This document shows, in pieces, positions 22,882-35,263 of a stretch of 64,000 nt of DNA (position 1 is its first letter; the number at the start of each line of letters is the position of its first letter). The stretch is taken from assembly GCF_954871325.1 (NCBI RefSeq), contig NC_088777.1, positions 22,855,366 to 22,919,365 of the forward strand, in the 5' to 3' direction. A model generated the notes under the pieces. That model was given only the letters and a program-made list of their open reading frames with translations. It was not told where the DNA came from and did not search any database. This stretch comes from Gordionus sp. m RMFG-2023. Taxonomy: Eukaryota > Nematomorpha > Gordioida > Chordodea > Parachordodidae. Made by a program: the position numbers and the translations under genes.

Positions 22882-23780
22882 GGGGAGATAGGGGTAAAGC
22901 CACTTTTTGTTGAAAGTTTAATAAACTATAATATTAAACTAATCCAAATAAATAAAACATATTCTGAATCCTCAAAGAATGAGAAATTTAATAGGTAATA
23001 TATATTTTATATTGTCCTCTTTAAGAAAATTTAATTTGAAAAAAAAAAATCCTGGTCCAACGTTGTACTCTGGATAGGTTGATCTAAAAATAGGTGATAG
23101 TTGGTCCACTAAAGAAATGAGAGTCTAAATATAAAATTATTATTTTTTAATATTCTTATAACCCTTAAGGACTTAAAGAATATTAATATATTGATAATAT
23201 TATAATATGAAATAATTAAGTGAATTAAATTAAAATTGAATTTAGAGATTTTAAAAAAATTTAAGAAATTTTGGGAATTTTTGTAAAAATAAATTAAAAT
23301 AAAATGATATTTAAAGTATATTATAATAAAATTATATTTTAGATTGATAAATATTTATTTAAAATTATTTAAAATAAAATTTTTTTAAATAAATAGGACA
23401 AAAGTACCTCAGACTACCCATAACCATGCCCACTCATATAATAAATGCCATTTAAAATAAAATTAAATTATATTTTATCATTCTAAAAAATTGTCATATT
23501 AAAAATTATGGCTTAATTCTTCTTAAAATCTACTTATTAAGATTTTTAAAGTTTAATTTGTAAATTTGGGTAAATCTTTTTAAAATCTTTTTAGTCAATG
23601 ATGACATAATTGTTTATGTTAAATAAAAATTTCCACTCTTAGTCGATAATAATTAATAATTTCGATTATAAATGGCGTGGAATAAATTTCTCCTGTACCT
23701 AACACATGCCCCAGTTTCCCTTCATACTGATGTGTAAAAATGGTTTACCCAGCCTCTGTCTCTCCCAAGTTACACAAATT
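22882..23780. repeat. GGGGAGA-ended non-coding repeat V
   Basis: The left end TAGGGGAGATAGGGGTAAAGC and the right end, read inward, CTTGGGAGAGACAGAGGCTG followed by GGTAAACCA form imperfect inverted termini about 0.9 kb apart. The interior is AT-rich and non-coding. It is related by its ends to the G family but the interior differs. Confidence 0.45.
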
Positions 23781-25579
23781 AAGAAACATTTAATAAGGCA
23801 ATTTATAATGGTCTATTAATAGGAATATAATATTTTCAAACATAAAATAGGTGATATAGGTGATATTGCATTAAACACATCTAATGCTTTGCACATATCA
23901 CGATTTATCAAATTTAATTCAATATCAATAATTTTTATAGTAAAGTCATTAATATCAATATCGGAATTATTGAATGGAATCAAAAAATTTCTTTTTTAAT
24001 TATTTGAACATAAAGGAATATCAAATTTAGATGAAAATTTAACAGCTTTGTCATTCCTAAACCGATTTTCTTATAATTTCAAATTTTTTCTGAACTCTAT
24101 TTGCATTGAGGTAGACAAGGAGACGTTTAGGGGTTGACCCCCTTCCATAGAAAATATGACTAGGGGAGACTATGGATAGTGTTCTCGGGGGAGGGAATTT
24201 CTTCTTAAATAATTTTAAAACTAATAAACTTTGATATTTCAAATTTAACCCATAACTGTATTTTAATAAGAAGCTTCAATGGTACTATAAATGCTTCACA
24301 GAAATATTTTAATGAAATTAAATGCAAATTTTTATTTTAATATGTCAGAAGTAACTTTTAAGATTTTTACTAATAATTTTTTTTATAAAAGTTACTAAAT
24401 ATCAATTCTAAATGATAAAGTAATCTCAATTTTATCATATATAAAAATATTGATAATATTAATGGTAATTTAATATTTTGAAATTAAATTTTAATTAAAT
24501 TTTAATTAAATGTTAAGACCTGGGGAATGTTATGGCGGAGTGCGTATTAGCCATTTCTTAGCAGGGATTATTCTGAATAAAAAAAATCTAGCTATATTTG
24601 TAAGAAAATTAGAAGCCACTAGGTTGTATTCGCCATGAATGACAGTATGAAGATGATTAATTAATTTTTTGTAGATTAGTTTTAAGTTACAATATGTTCT
24701 TCCAGGTGATATATATAATATTAATGAACTTGATAAATTTAGTATATTTATCATTTCTTTATTTCTTTTTATTTATTTAGGATTAACATTTTTATATAAA
24801 AAAAATTAAGAAATCTAAGAATAAAGAACCGCTATGACACGAAACGCGAAAGGATAATAGGTTTCCCGGATGTTTTTCGTAATTCTTAAATTTTCATTTA
24901 TTTAAATTTTATATTTAAAAAAAACTAAAAGTTTTTTTTTATTAAATATTAATTTCTACCGTTGAGATATATAAGTGGCGTAGCCAAGATTAATTCATGG
25001 GGCAGGGGGGGTTAAAAACTTTTGGGGGCTTCGCCCCCAAACCGCTTTTAAAAATTTGCCAATTTTGTGCTTTATTGGTGTCTAACCACTATAGTAGCCA
25101 GCATAAATGAAAAAAATATTAGTAATAAAATTTTGGCCGAATTTATGATTAATACGCGACTGAAAGCATTATTCTGAAAATTTTATCAATGTTTAGTCAA
25201 TTGTAAATTAATTCAATCCATTCGGTGTAGAAAGAAGAATAAAATCGCCCCCCAAACCTCCCATTTTTTATGATGACTCAATATATCTTATTCTATGTTA
25301 AAAATAATTATTTTAATTAAATTTTTGCATATAACAAAATTTTGCAGAGAATTTTATTATAGATTTTATTTATTATTTATACAATAAAATAAATTTCAAA
25401 ATGTATAAATTTTATACAGATTATATTAAAAATTTATTCTAAATAACTATATTTAAAAAAAATAGAATTACAATAAATTATGAGAAATTCATGTGCGGTA
25501 TTTAAAAAAATCTAATTTAACTATTATAATATAATTAATACAAATGAGTATATTAAAATAAAACATAAATAATTCTTAT

Positions 25580-25935
25580 TAGAGATCCGCAAAAGTAGGA
25601 AAATCGGGCTGGGTCGGGCCTAATTTTTTTAAAAAAAATTCGGACCGGTTGGGTCTGGCCTTGGAAATTTTTTAATATATACCTAAATATATCAATTTTA
25701 TGTTAAATTTTTTATGTAAAATAAAAATATTGGATTTTATTTATAAAAACTAGACACCATATAACATACATCTATAATTTTAAGTGATTATAAAAATGAA
25801 TTTTTATATTTAAATAAATTAGGGCCAGGCCGACAAAACTTTTTTAAAAAAATTTCGGGTTCGGGCCGCAAAACTTTTTTAAAATAATTTCGAGCTGGAC
25901 CGGGCTTGAAAAATTAGGCCCGATGCAGATCATTA
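25580..25935. mobile_element. hAT-type GC-striped MITE D nested in C
   Basis: Ends TAGAGATCCGC and, reversed, TAATGATCTGC, with 8-bp near-repeats ATTCTTAT (25572-25579) and ATTCTTAG (25936-25943). Subterminal stripes of GGGCTGGGTCGGGCC and GGACCGGGC alternate with T/A runs. Similar elements occur at 31424-31823 and 57318-57657. Confidence 0.75.
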
Positions 25936-26054
25936 ATTCTTAGTGCAAATGCAATATTTTTATTAAAAATAGTATAATATAAATTACATTTTGAATATAA
26001 AAATATTATGACAAAGATCATATTATAATAATATAGCAATTTTATAATTTGAAT

Positions 26055-26348
26055 TTATAAATAGAGGTCTACTTTTCTCTGAGATTTGACTAATTCATCT
26101 AGAAACAAATTTTTATCTAGAATAATCTCCTTATATATATTTAATATTGCGAATCCATTTAAACGGCTTTCACCGGTGCTATTTCTTAAATTGGTTTTTA
26201 ATCTTTTCAAAGTTGAAAAAGACCTTTCATTAGCGCAGGTGCCAATCGGTAAGGTAGCTAAGATAAAAAGCAATGTTTTGATATTAGGCAGGGGATATAA
26301 AGTGCAATTATACATGGAAAGGGCCTGTAAAGCATGTTTTGGTGTCAA
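26055..26348 (-). pseudogene. hAT transposase C-terminal fragment (element C)
   Basis: A 97-codon minus-strand frame with the P52rIPK/ZMYM-type dimerisation domain: LATLPIGTCANERSFSTLKR at about residues 31-50, then LRNSTGESRLNGFAILNIYK and DELVKSQRKVDLYL to the end. These motifs are diagnostic of this hAT subgroup. The stop after VDLYL is a natural C-terminus. The upstream catalytic and zinc-finger parts are missing (only ~0.7 kb of non-coding DNA lies between this frame and the right end), so it is a truncated remnant. Confidence 0.85.
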
Positions 26349-27190
26349 AGAGTATACTCTATTCTATCAAAATTTTTATACCAAGATTCGACGTCTTTCT
26401 TAATATCCACTCGCGTTTCAAGTGTATTTAGACTCAACCGGCAAAAAAAAATAAAAGATGTTTAAAATAAAATTGTGACTAATAAATCTTTCCTTTAATT
26501 GAAATAAAAATGTATCAATAAGGGGAGTAAAAATATTTATTTTTAAAAATCCTCAATAGTAGATGCATCAATATTTAAGCTATTGGACTATCTAGAAACT
26601 ACTCTAGATTAAAAAAATTTAATCCCAAACATATTAGCGATCACCTTTACTTTCTCATTATATTCCCCAAATTAAAAGATTTTTCTTTTATTTAAAAATT
26701 AATTAAAATTTTTAAAACTATCTAATTAGTTTAACAATATAAATTTTATCATTAAATTTATAAATATCTAATTTAACTATGCGGGAAAAAATTAACAATA
26801 TATATTTATTGTTATTTAATATTTTACATAAAATTTTTAATATATATTTTTAAACCACATGTTATCATTTAAAACTAAAAATTCTTATTTGTTTTTTTAA
26901 ATGTATTTCATTTTCATATCGTATATAATTTTATTTATAAATTGAAACCATTTTTTAAATAAAATTATTTGCAATAAGAAAAAAATTTAAAAAAAAATTT
27001 TTTCGGAGGTTATGGGGGAGGGGGGAGTTTCAACCCCAACCCCCTTCCCCCCCCCCCTTCTCTACGCCAATGTAAATATATATATTTCTATGTGAAGAAT
27101 AAAACTACATTTAAATATTTTGTAATATTTGCTTCATCTAGTTTTTATGACACTTCAATTTTTTATGGACAATAATCCTGGTCTCCCTTA

Positions 27191-28974
27191 GGTATAATTT
27201 GTGTTTTCATAATAATTTTATATAAATATAGACAAAATTTGCCATTATTTAATTTAAATTGATACTTCGCTACCATTCCATATTTATTGGTATCACATAT
27301 ACACAAGTAGATTTACTAAATTATAAAAGTATCAAAGCTACAACCAGAGACATCGAGTCCTATATTTTAAAATACGAGAAAAAAGTTAATTTTTTTTCAT
27401 GTAGGCCTACCATTAGGATACATAAAAAATGACTGATCTTAAAATATTTTAAATTAAATGGAGTGCAGTTTGCCCAAAATTGCCCTATTTATTCGACATT
27501 TAGAGGTCCATATCTCAGCCGCGGAGTTGGGAATTGAGTTAAGTTTTATTATATTTTTTTGTTTATAATGTATACAAACTCTTGTTAGAATTTTAGAAAA
27601 ATCTAAGGGGGTCAGGTTGAAAGTCAAGTTTTTTTGTTGATTCTTCATGGAATTTACCATATAATATATTTGATTTATTTATTTTTTTTATAATTGCATG
27701 CTTCTATCTATATTTGTTGTTTTCTCGTTGATACCAATTTGAGATACTTTGTTACATTTTTAATAACTCTTTTTATGTGCTTTTAAAGGTTTGGTAAATT
27801 TCCTACTTAAGTCTGCGTTTTAATAAAAAAATCAGATTTATATCAAATTTTTGTAAATATCGAATCAAAATATAATGAAATTTTAACTAGTTTTTCAATA
27901 TGTCTTAAAAAGCCAAAATTAACATAAAATATCTATAAAGATAGCAGAATCATTATAAAATATTATGAATCGGGGAGAAAGAAATCTTAAGGTATTTAGA
28001 TGTAATTGATTTTTGAATCGCAATTTATATGATACAGCCTTAGGCTATCATTACAGTTTTATTTCTCTTATAATATCTATTTATTGACTGGGAAAACTGC
28101 CCGATGAATTAGAAATACTAATCAGGAATCACATATTGGCATATCAAGATATATAGTGCCTATAATTTGTTTAGCATGATGCCAATATTTGCATTTTTTC
28201 TTATTTTGTCAAGAATCCGTTTTTCTTTAAACTATCTACCAAACTGATTGAGCCTTTACATGCATTAATACTAAATATGCACTAATACTAAAGATGTACT
28301 AATTATTTACATAAGTATCATAGTTATCTAGAAGTTTGGCTGACATTACGCTTAAGGCATGATATCATAGTATTTAATTGACATATAATTATTTTTGTTT
28401 TTTTGTGACTGGCAAAAAAATTAAATTAATATTATAAAACCTTCTAAAAATATATGAACAATATTTATTATACTGATTTTAGGAATATTTTGTATATTTA
28501 ATATTACAATTTTTGGAATGGTTAAATGCTCCCGCTTTTTATTTGAAAGAATCTGGTAAACTATCTAGGTGGACCCGGGGTGAGTCAACAAACCACTTAT
28601 CTCTTTTTAAAATTAAAATACTAGAGTGATAAAATCTTTATCTTAATATAGATTTTATTATTAGGCATCTATAGACAGAAAATATTTTAATATAATTAAC
28701 TATTAAATTTGTTATGGAAATAAAATTTTAGTGTTAAATTTAAAAAACTTTTGCATGGCAGAAATTTAATTCTAATATATAATAATTTATAAATTAAGTT
28801 TTTAAACTTTCTTTAATAATTTGAGAACGTTTTGTGAGTATATTTATTGTCTTAGATTAATTTAGAGTTAATATGGGTTGATCTATATTATTCGATATCG
28901 TGCCAAAATGCAAACCCATGAAAATTACCGATGGTCCTGCATTTTACATTAATGATTATCTATAGTAAAATTTT
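27191..28974. other. AT-rich stretch, one unassigned frame
   Basis: No transposon text. A minus-strand frame at 27454-27660 (68 codons, with RVCIHYKQKN and IPNSAAEIWTSKCRINRAI) has a protein-like composition but no recognised family. A short tandem phrase (GCACTAATACTAAAGATGTACTAA-like) lies near 28270-28300. Otherwise featureless. Confidence 0.3.
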
Positions 28975-29299
28975 AGAGGAGAGGACAGGAGGACAAATAC
29001 ACCCCCCCCCCTCAGCCAAATAATTTAGATGTCCGTTAAAATATTTTTCAATATTGTTCTATTTATTAATTTATATTTCAACCTTTTCTCACATATATAT
29101 ATTTCAATTTACATTTATTATCACATTTCACAGCAGAAATAAATGTTACCAATTTATTCTATGAATTAATATCGATTTCAAATTTTCTTAGCATTATATT
29201 CCACCGGGTTAAAATTCCCACCAATCATTTGAAAATTTTTCACTGCAAAACTAAAGTAAAATGTTTCAAAAAAACATCGATTTGATTTGATTGAGACTA

Positions 29300-29500
29300 T
29301 GAGAATCGTTGAAAGCATTATACTGGAATTTAAATGAGATTAGGACAAATGTATATGACGAATTTCATAAGTTATTTGTCATTGTAGAGTCAAAAGCAGT
29401 CTATGAATTTAATAATTGTCTACCTCAGCAGCAGATAAGCAAGCCCATCGTTCCAATATTAATATAGGACGGTCGAAGAATGCTATAAAATAAAATCCTT
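29300..29500 (+). pseudogene. ZMYM1/P52rIPK-like hAT transposase remnant (B3)
   Basis: Short broken text homologous to the B1 remnant: ESIILEF, IRTNVYDEFHKLFVIV, SKAVYEFNNCLPQ, then the NINIG motif. Several stops and small deletions relative to B1 show that it is older or less constrained. Confidence 0.55.
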
Positions 29501-29947
29501 CCCCCTCTTGGATACTTTTACAAATGAACAAAGGAATCTCTAAATATTTACAGCAGAATCCTTTCAAATCTATTTCAAATCTTGGTAGAGAAAAATTAAA
29601 TATTTGGTAGATTTCAATTGTGAGTATATAAAGTATCCCATGATGCATTACTAGCTCAATGCAAACTATGGTAATAAATTTTTTAAGCATTTAAAATTTG
29701 ATATTAATAAATTTAAATTATATTTAAAAAAATAAATGTTGGAAATATAGATTTAATGCATATAAATGTTCTTAAGAATTATTGCATAAAATTACAGAGT
29801 ATTCGTAAAAAAAATGGTTATTAAAAAATGGGGAAAAATATAATTAAGAAGCATATTGGGATTGTCAAAGCAACGCTTTTTATAATATTTCATTATAAAA
29901 TGTTATAGATACTTCGTATAATTTCGAACATATTTTAGACTATTTTC

Positions 29948-31038
29948 TAGTGTTGTAAACGAACGCGTTCAAAATGAACGCGTTCGTGAACGAAGTTCGT
30001 TTTTTTGAAAAAAGGTGATGAACGGCGTTCCTTTTTTTTGACGAACTTTGAACGTGAACGCGTTCCTTTTCTTTGATGAACGCGTTCAATTTTACGTTCG
30101 TTCAATTTTAAAAACACTTTTTATTTTTATTTATTTGAAAAATTAATATTAATCCGCATTTTTTAACAAAAAAGTCTTATATTTTTATTTATTTGAAAAA
30201 TTAATATTTAATCCAATTTTTTAACAAAAAAGTCTTATATTTTTTTAATCAGCTGTTTTTCCTTTTTCTTATTGCAATTAACGTACCATAGTGCTACTGC
30301 TAGAGAAGATAAGATTAAAGTTTATTAATTTTAATATTTTATATTTTAATTTAATAGATTAGCATTTGCATGGATATAAATATTTCATCATCAGATTCTG
30401 AAAATCAAAATTCAATATTGAATTAGAATTACCATGGCCCAAATATCAAAAATATTTCACTGTTTTAAAATCAATTCCGAGATATCCTTTTTTTTTGACG
30501 AGGAAGAAGAGGGCAGATTGGAGGATGATAACATAGCTCAATTTTTTGAAACAATGGATAAAACATTAAATGTTAATAAATTCCCCCTTTTAAAAGAATT
30601 GTTTATCAAGTATAACACCTCAATCCCTTCATCTGCCCTTGTTGAGCGAGTTTTTAGTAGAGCTAACGCTATATTAACTGACAAGCGTTCATGCCTATCA
30701 GATGAAAATTTTGAAAAGCAATTATTATTAAAAATTAATAAGAAATTTTTTTTATAAATTTATTTTTTTATCGCTCTATTATATTGTATTTATAATTATA
30801 CTATCAAAATAAAACTATTATTTTTTATCATGGCTAATATATTGTGTTGAAAAATATAAGGCATTTATTTATATTAAATTTTGAAAAAATTTATCATAAA
30901 ATTTTGAACGTATCGCGTTCATGAACTTGAACGCGTTCCTTTTTTTGAATTTGAACGTGAACGTGAACGCGTTCGATTTTTGTCAATGAACGTTGAACGC
31001 GAACGCGTTCGATTTTTTTAAAAATGTTTACAGCACTA
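29948..31038 (+). mobile_element. hAT element J with perfect target duplication
   Basis: Ends TAGTGTTGTAAACG and, reversed, TAGTGCTGTAAACA, flanked by perfect 8-bp TSDs CTATTTTC (29940-29947 and 31039-31046). Both subterminal regions are packed with GAACGCGTTC palindromes in several registers, likely transposase-binding repeats. It is internally deleted to 1.09 kb but keeps a transposase C-terminal frame. It is inserted into the decayed B3 copy. Confidence 0.9.
30434..30757 (+). pseudogene. hAT transposase C-terminal frame (element J)
   Basis: A 107-codon open frame ending naturally inside J. It starts MAQISKIFHCFKINSEISFF, has an acidic stretch (DEEEEGRLEDDN, residues 22-33), then LLKELFIKYNTSIPSSALVE with RVFSRANAILTDKRSCLSDE and NFEKQLLLKIN. 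This is the hAT dimerisation domain (iPsSa..ERvFS.a..i...rR..L....f..ll.lk.N). The catalytic region is absent, so it cannot act as a transposase alone, but the frame itself is intact. Confidence 0.8.
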
Positions 31039-31049
31039 CTATTTTCTTA

Positions 31050-31108
31050 TTATATTAAGTTAGCCTTTTTTTAAAATTGGGCTCAATTCGAGCCATTTAA
31101 CAACACTA
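31050..31108. repeat. Family H MITE, right end only (copy 5)
   Basis: The text GGGCTCAATTCGAGCCATTT followed by AACAACACTA is the family H right end. The left end should lie before element J (J appears to have inserted in it) but is too diverged to place. Confidence 0.4.
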
Positions 31109-31423
31109 CTGAGAAGTGTGAGTTAGCCCTTCTTATATAGATATGGAGTTGGTCGAAACCAAGCTCTGATGAAGTCATTGAAAAATTAGCTCAATTTCTG
31201 AGAAGATTGAATTTCGTATTATAAATTTATAATACTGTGTATTGATCTATATTTTCAATATTTATTTTTTAAAATATAATTTAAATTTAAATAAATATCA
31301 AATTTTAAATGCTTAAAAAAATTTATATTTTTTTTCCATTTTCTTTCTCGAGTTTAGTAATTCATATGCCGGTCACATACATATAATATTTTATCATTAA
31401 TTTATATTTGAATTAGAATATTA

Positions 31424-31823
31424 GGAAGTGAACTGCATCGGGCTTAATTTTTCAGCCCGGCCCGAAATTTTTTAAAAAAGCTTTGCCGGCCTGACCTGAA
31501 TCCAAAATTTTTTTAAAAAGGTTTTGCCGGTCCAGTCCGAATTTTTTGAATTTTTTATAAATTATCATGCCCAATGTCATATAGCGCCTAGTTTCTACAA
31601 ATAAAATATAATATTTTTTTTTACATAAAAAATATTGGCGCCATTTATGATATATGATTTATAAAAAAATTTCAAGGCCCGACCCGATTCGGCCGGAATT
31701 TTTTTAAAAAATATTAAACCCGACCCAGCCCGAACCTAAATTTTTTTTAAAAAATAGGCCCGGCCTCCAAAGCCCGTTCGGGGCGGGCCGGGTACGGATT
31801 GGACCTACTTTTGCAGATCTCTA
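31424..31823. mobile_element. hAT-type GC-striped MITE
   Basis: Right end, read inward, is TAGAGATCTGCAAAAGTAGG, as in element D; the left end is GTGAACTGCATCGGGC. Stripes of GCCCGGCCCG alternate with AATTTTTTTAAAAAA runs throughout. It is non-coding, and no matching TSD was found. Confidence 0.6.
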
Positions 31824-32132
31824 TTATGCCAACATTTTATACACGAGTCCTAATAAATTTCTGAAACTTAAGATATTCTTAAAAACTTCTAGATTAATTC
31901 TTAAAAATTTAAATATCCTCTTTCCCTAGCGAATTCCTGAGAATTTAGTAATTTTATATTAAAATTTTATTAAATAAATTTGTTAAAATTTTATTTAATT
32001 AATTTAATTAAATTTTAAGAAGGCTATTAAAATATAGGACTTCTAAATAAAAGAGAATCTGTAGCTAATAACATGTAAATTTCTATACATTATTTGTCTT
32101 TTTAACCCTATAGGAAAATCCTAGAAACCCCT

Positions 32133-32516
32133 ATGAGCGAAGTTATTGAAGCCACTTGTAGTGATTTGCTTAACCCCACAATTGGGTTGATGGGCAAAAT
32201 TTCCATATTTACAAAAAAAAATTAAAAATATGCCTAATTATAAAATACAAGGCACCTTTATAGAGTATAGAAGTTATAGGCATCGATTCATGTATTGCTC
32301 TTCACAAATCCTTGAAAATACATGAGTTATAGCCTATTTTGCAAAAATCTATTTGACAAGTCTCAGTCTCTTCTACATGTCATAAATTTACACATATTGG
32401 TCTACCTCATTGGTCATTTAAGGCGCTTCTCCGCTAAACATTTTTTTAAATATCGATTGATTACTTCTAGATTATTAAAATTCGATCCGGTTAGGTTTGC
32501 CGATTTTCAAGACTAA
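32133..32516 (+). CDS. Run of three small overlapping frames, unassigned
   Basis: Three successive plus-strand frames stand in a locally more complex stretch. They are 32133-32225 (31 codons, MSEVIEATCSDLLNPTIGLM...), 32231-32326 (MPNYKIQGTFIEYRSYRHRF...) and 32322-32516 (64 residues, MSYSLFCKNLFDKSQSLL... ending FDPVRFADFQD). The last two overlap by ATGA. Composition is protein-like rather than repeat-like, but no family is recognised. In a eukaryote this is more likely a decayed or spliced gene than three genes. Low confidence. Confidence 0.2.
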
Positions 32517-33644
32517 ATCTAAGCGTGCCATATTTAAAGATTAAATCGATTTTATTTAAATTTTGTCCTATGTCCAATATAAATCAAAATTTTATTATTT
32601 ATAATTTTATTTGTATATATAGATAATTTGATAAATAAATAACACACAATAGTATAGCAATATTATTTTTTATTATAGTATAATAGTTTCAGCTTCAATA
32701 ATGTTCAATCGAAATTCATCTCCAATAGATTATCTTTTTTTGAACCTCCCAATTCCAATACACATGATAGATTAGATCATTTTGCCTGGTAATCTATTTT
32801 TCTTGTTACTTGGCCGCATTAAAAAATAATTGTTCACAAGGAATTGTGAATCAGATATCTTTATCTGGTAAAGATAAACAAGAGTATTTATATTCAGAAA
32901 GAAAAACCAACATAAGATATAGATGAGAACTATACATTGAAAACACATATTAGGCCCGTAACCGAGTAGGAGGGAATCCACTTCCCACCGCATATTTGTC
33001 TGTTCTCGTAAATATCATTTTAAATTTCTCCCTACACACACCCACCCTCTCTCCCTCAAAAATGTTTGCAATATATCATTATAAAGAAGAATTTGAAGGA
33101 AAAATTTGTAAAAGTTAATAACTTTTTAAAATAACTACTACAATTTAAAATTTTTAGAAAAAAAATATTTTATAATAAAATAAGTGAAAACTAAAAATTA
33201 TTTTTATAAAAATATAATACAGCCCTACATTGGATAGCCAATCAATAGTTTACAAAAAAAATTAGGGTATTCCACTTATACTATGGCGCTATTTGGGGTT
33301 AAGTAAAAGTAGTGTTTTTTTTACTATTTTACCGCCGCAAGATTGGTAGGATAATAAGGCAAACATAAAATTCAACACAAAAAATTTGTAATTTTTATTG
33401 TTATATGATATAATTTTTTTTATAAAAATTAATCTTTGCAATTGGGTTTTACATAAAATGAATCATTCCAGGCACAATTTAAATGGGCCCATTCGAGAAA
33501 TTTGGTACACTTTAACCAATCTTCGCGAGTTTATCATGGTTGTAACTTATGCCGCAGATTATACAATTCCAATTTTTTATTTATTTTATATTTTTATAAT
33601 CTTTCTATGCAATTTAATGCTATTTTATATGTCATTTTAACCCC
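32517..33644. other. Intergenic, nothing assigned
   Basis: AT-rich with a short complex patch at 33440-33570, whose plus frame reads NHSRHNLNGPIREIWYTLTN. That patch is protein-like but unrecognised. No repeat ends were seen. Confidence 0.3.
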
Positions 33645-35146
33645 TAACGTCAGAGCATGAGGGGCGGTTACCTCCCCCCCCCTTCATAGAAAAATTTTTT
33701 AAAATAATTTTTTTTACTAATTTGATAATAAATGCTTATAATTTAAAAACAACTATTTTTATGTTTTTAATTTATTATAAATAATAATGTACAGTATTTG
33801 ATTATTTTTATATTTTTTTAAATAAATTTTAAATTATTTTGCATAACATAAAACTTGACTAGTATATCATATTCCATTTTATAAAAAAATATATTTATCA
33901 ATATGAGAAAACAATCATTAATTTATTCCTATTTCAAAAAATGTCAAGCACATACACAACCTATAACTACTATTACATTGGAAAATCTTCCTGATAAATA
34001 TGTTTGGGATTGAAATTTTTAAACCATCCAATCGCTCAAATAATGATGCATCTACGATTGAGTACATATAAAATAAACATTTAATTCCCCTTATTGATAC
34101 ATTTTTATCTCAATTAAAGGAATTTATTAGTTATAATTTTATTTTAAAAAGCTTTTATTTTCTTTTGACGGTTTAGTCTAAACTGTTAATTACACTTGAA
34201 CGAGAGGATATTAAGAAAATCTCAGAGTTTTACGGTGATGATTTAGTAGGCTCATATGATAATTTACTTTGTCATGTCGGATTTTAGTATAAAAATCTTG
34301 ACAGAAATATATTCTTTGAAGATCAAAAAATGCTTTGCAGACTCTTTCCATGTGTTGCACTTTAGATTCCCTATCTAATATCAAAACATTATTAATTATT
34401 TAGCTACCTTAGTATCTGCACTAATGAAAGATATTTTTCAACTTTAAAAGGGTTAAAACCCTATTTAAGGAATGCCACTGGTGAAAAACGTTTAAATGGA
34501 TTAGCCCTATTAAATATTTATAAAGAGATTATTTAAGATAAAAATTTGATTCTAGATGAATTAGCAAAATCTTAGAGAAAGACCTCTCTTTATAAATTCA
34601 AATTAAAAAATTGAAATATGATTATATTAGTTTTAATATATAATATTTTTAATCAAATTTTTTTTGCAAAATGAATTTACAATTTTTGTATTAACTCTTA
34701 AAATATAATACTATTTTTAATCAAAGTATATTTATATTTTGATAATATCGTCATATTTTTTTAAACACCATTATTTGCATAAGAATTACTTATATTTTAT
34801 GTAATTGTTAAATTACATTTTTTTTAAATAGAGTTTTTATACAATAAAATTTTTAATAATATAATCTGTATAAAATATCTAAATTTTGAAATTTATTTTA
34901 AATAATAAAAATAAATACATGAAAATAAAGGAATGTTATATATGCTTAAAGTATTTTTAGATAATAAATAAAAGAAGCTATAATGAAATACTTGCTAAAA
35001 TTTTGTGCAAATATTTAAAATAGCCGTAGATATAAGCAATTTAGTGTTCATTAAAAATGGGAGGTTTGTGGGGCTTCGCCCCCCTCCCAAAATTTTTTTT
35101 TAACCTTCACCCACCCCCCTTTGAGAAAATCCTGTCTACGCCACTA
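33645..35146 (+). mobile_element. hAT element R (GTGGCGTAG group)
   Basis: Right end, read inward, is TAGTGGCGTAGACAGGAT followed by a G-run and GGGGGCGAAGCCCC. The left edge is GGGGCGGTTACCTCCCCCCC, matching the inside edge of element C. It carries a plus-strand transposase remnant of the same subgroup as C. The exact left terminus and TSD were not resolved. Confidence 0.65.
34180..34614 (+). pseudogene. hAT transposase remnant (element R)
   Basis: Plus-strand text with DIKKISEFYGDDLVGSYDNL and, further on, CTNERYFSTLKGLKPYLRN then TGEKRLNGLALLNIYKEII and LDELAKS. It is the same P52rIPK/ZMYM-type hAT C-terminus as in element C. Stops interrupt it between these blocks and after KEII, so it is broken. 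Confidence 0.75.
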
Positions 35147-35263
35147 GTAGCCTAAACATTGGACAATATGATATATAAATTAAAATGAATGAGTAAAAAT
35201 ACATAAAAGAAAGGTTGTTGGAAAAATACTCAGAATTGTTTCTGATCTATATTAATGAGGAAC

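Larger units (their letters stand above)
24973..27072 (-). mobile_element. hAT element C (GTGGCGTAG ends) inserted in repeat G
   Basis: Left end AGTGGCGTAGCC and right end (read inward) CATTGGCGTAGAG, each followed by G/C-runs (GGGGGCTTCGCCCCCAAAC on the left). It lies inside a G-family repeat. It carries the C-terminus of a minus-strand hAT transposase and the nested element D. A related copy in the opposite orientation is at about 33645-35146. The TSD (GATATATA versus TAAATATA) is only approximate. Confidence 0.7.
24170..27190 (-). repeat. Dispersed repeat family G, copy 2 (split by element C)
   Basis: Starts at AGGGGAGACTATGGATAGTG and ends, read inward, at AGGGAGACCAGGATTATTG. The interior near 24490-24970 matches copies at 5480-6280, 49140-49745 and 56400-57050 (for example GGCGGAGTGCGTATTAGCCA). 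The repeat is interrupted at about 24973 by element C and resumes at 27073 with the expected GTGAAGAATAAAACTACATT text, giving about 0.92 kb without the insertion. Confidence 0.65.
28975..31300 (+). mobile_element. hAT element B3, decayed, interrupted by J
   Basis: The left part (CAGGAGGACAAATAC, then a C-run and CAGCCAAATAAT) matches the inside-left edge of B1. It is followed by B-type transposase text at about 29300-29500. Text near 31150-31220 (CATTGAAAAATTAGCTCAAT) matches B1 near 9180. The diagnostic GCGTACGC ends are gone. Element J (29948-31038) sits inside it. The right boundary is approximate. Confidence 0.6.
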
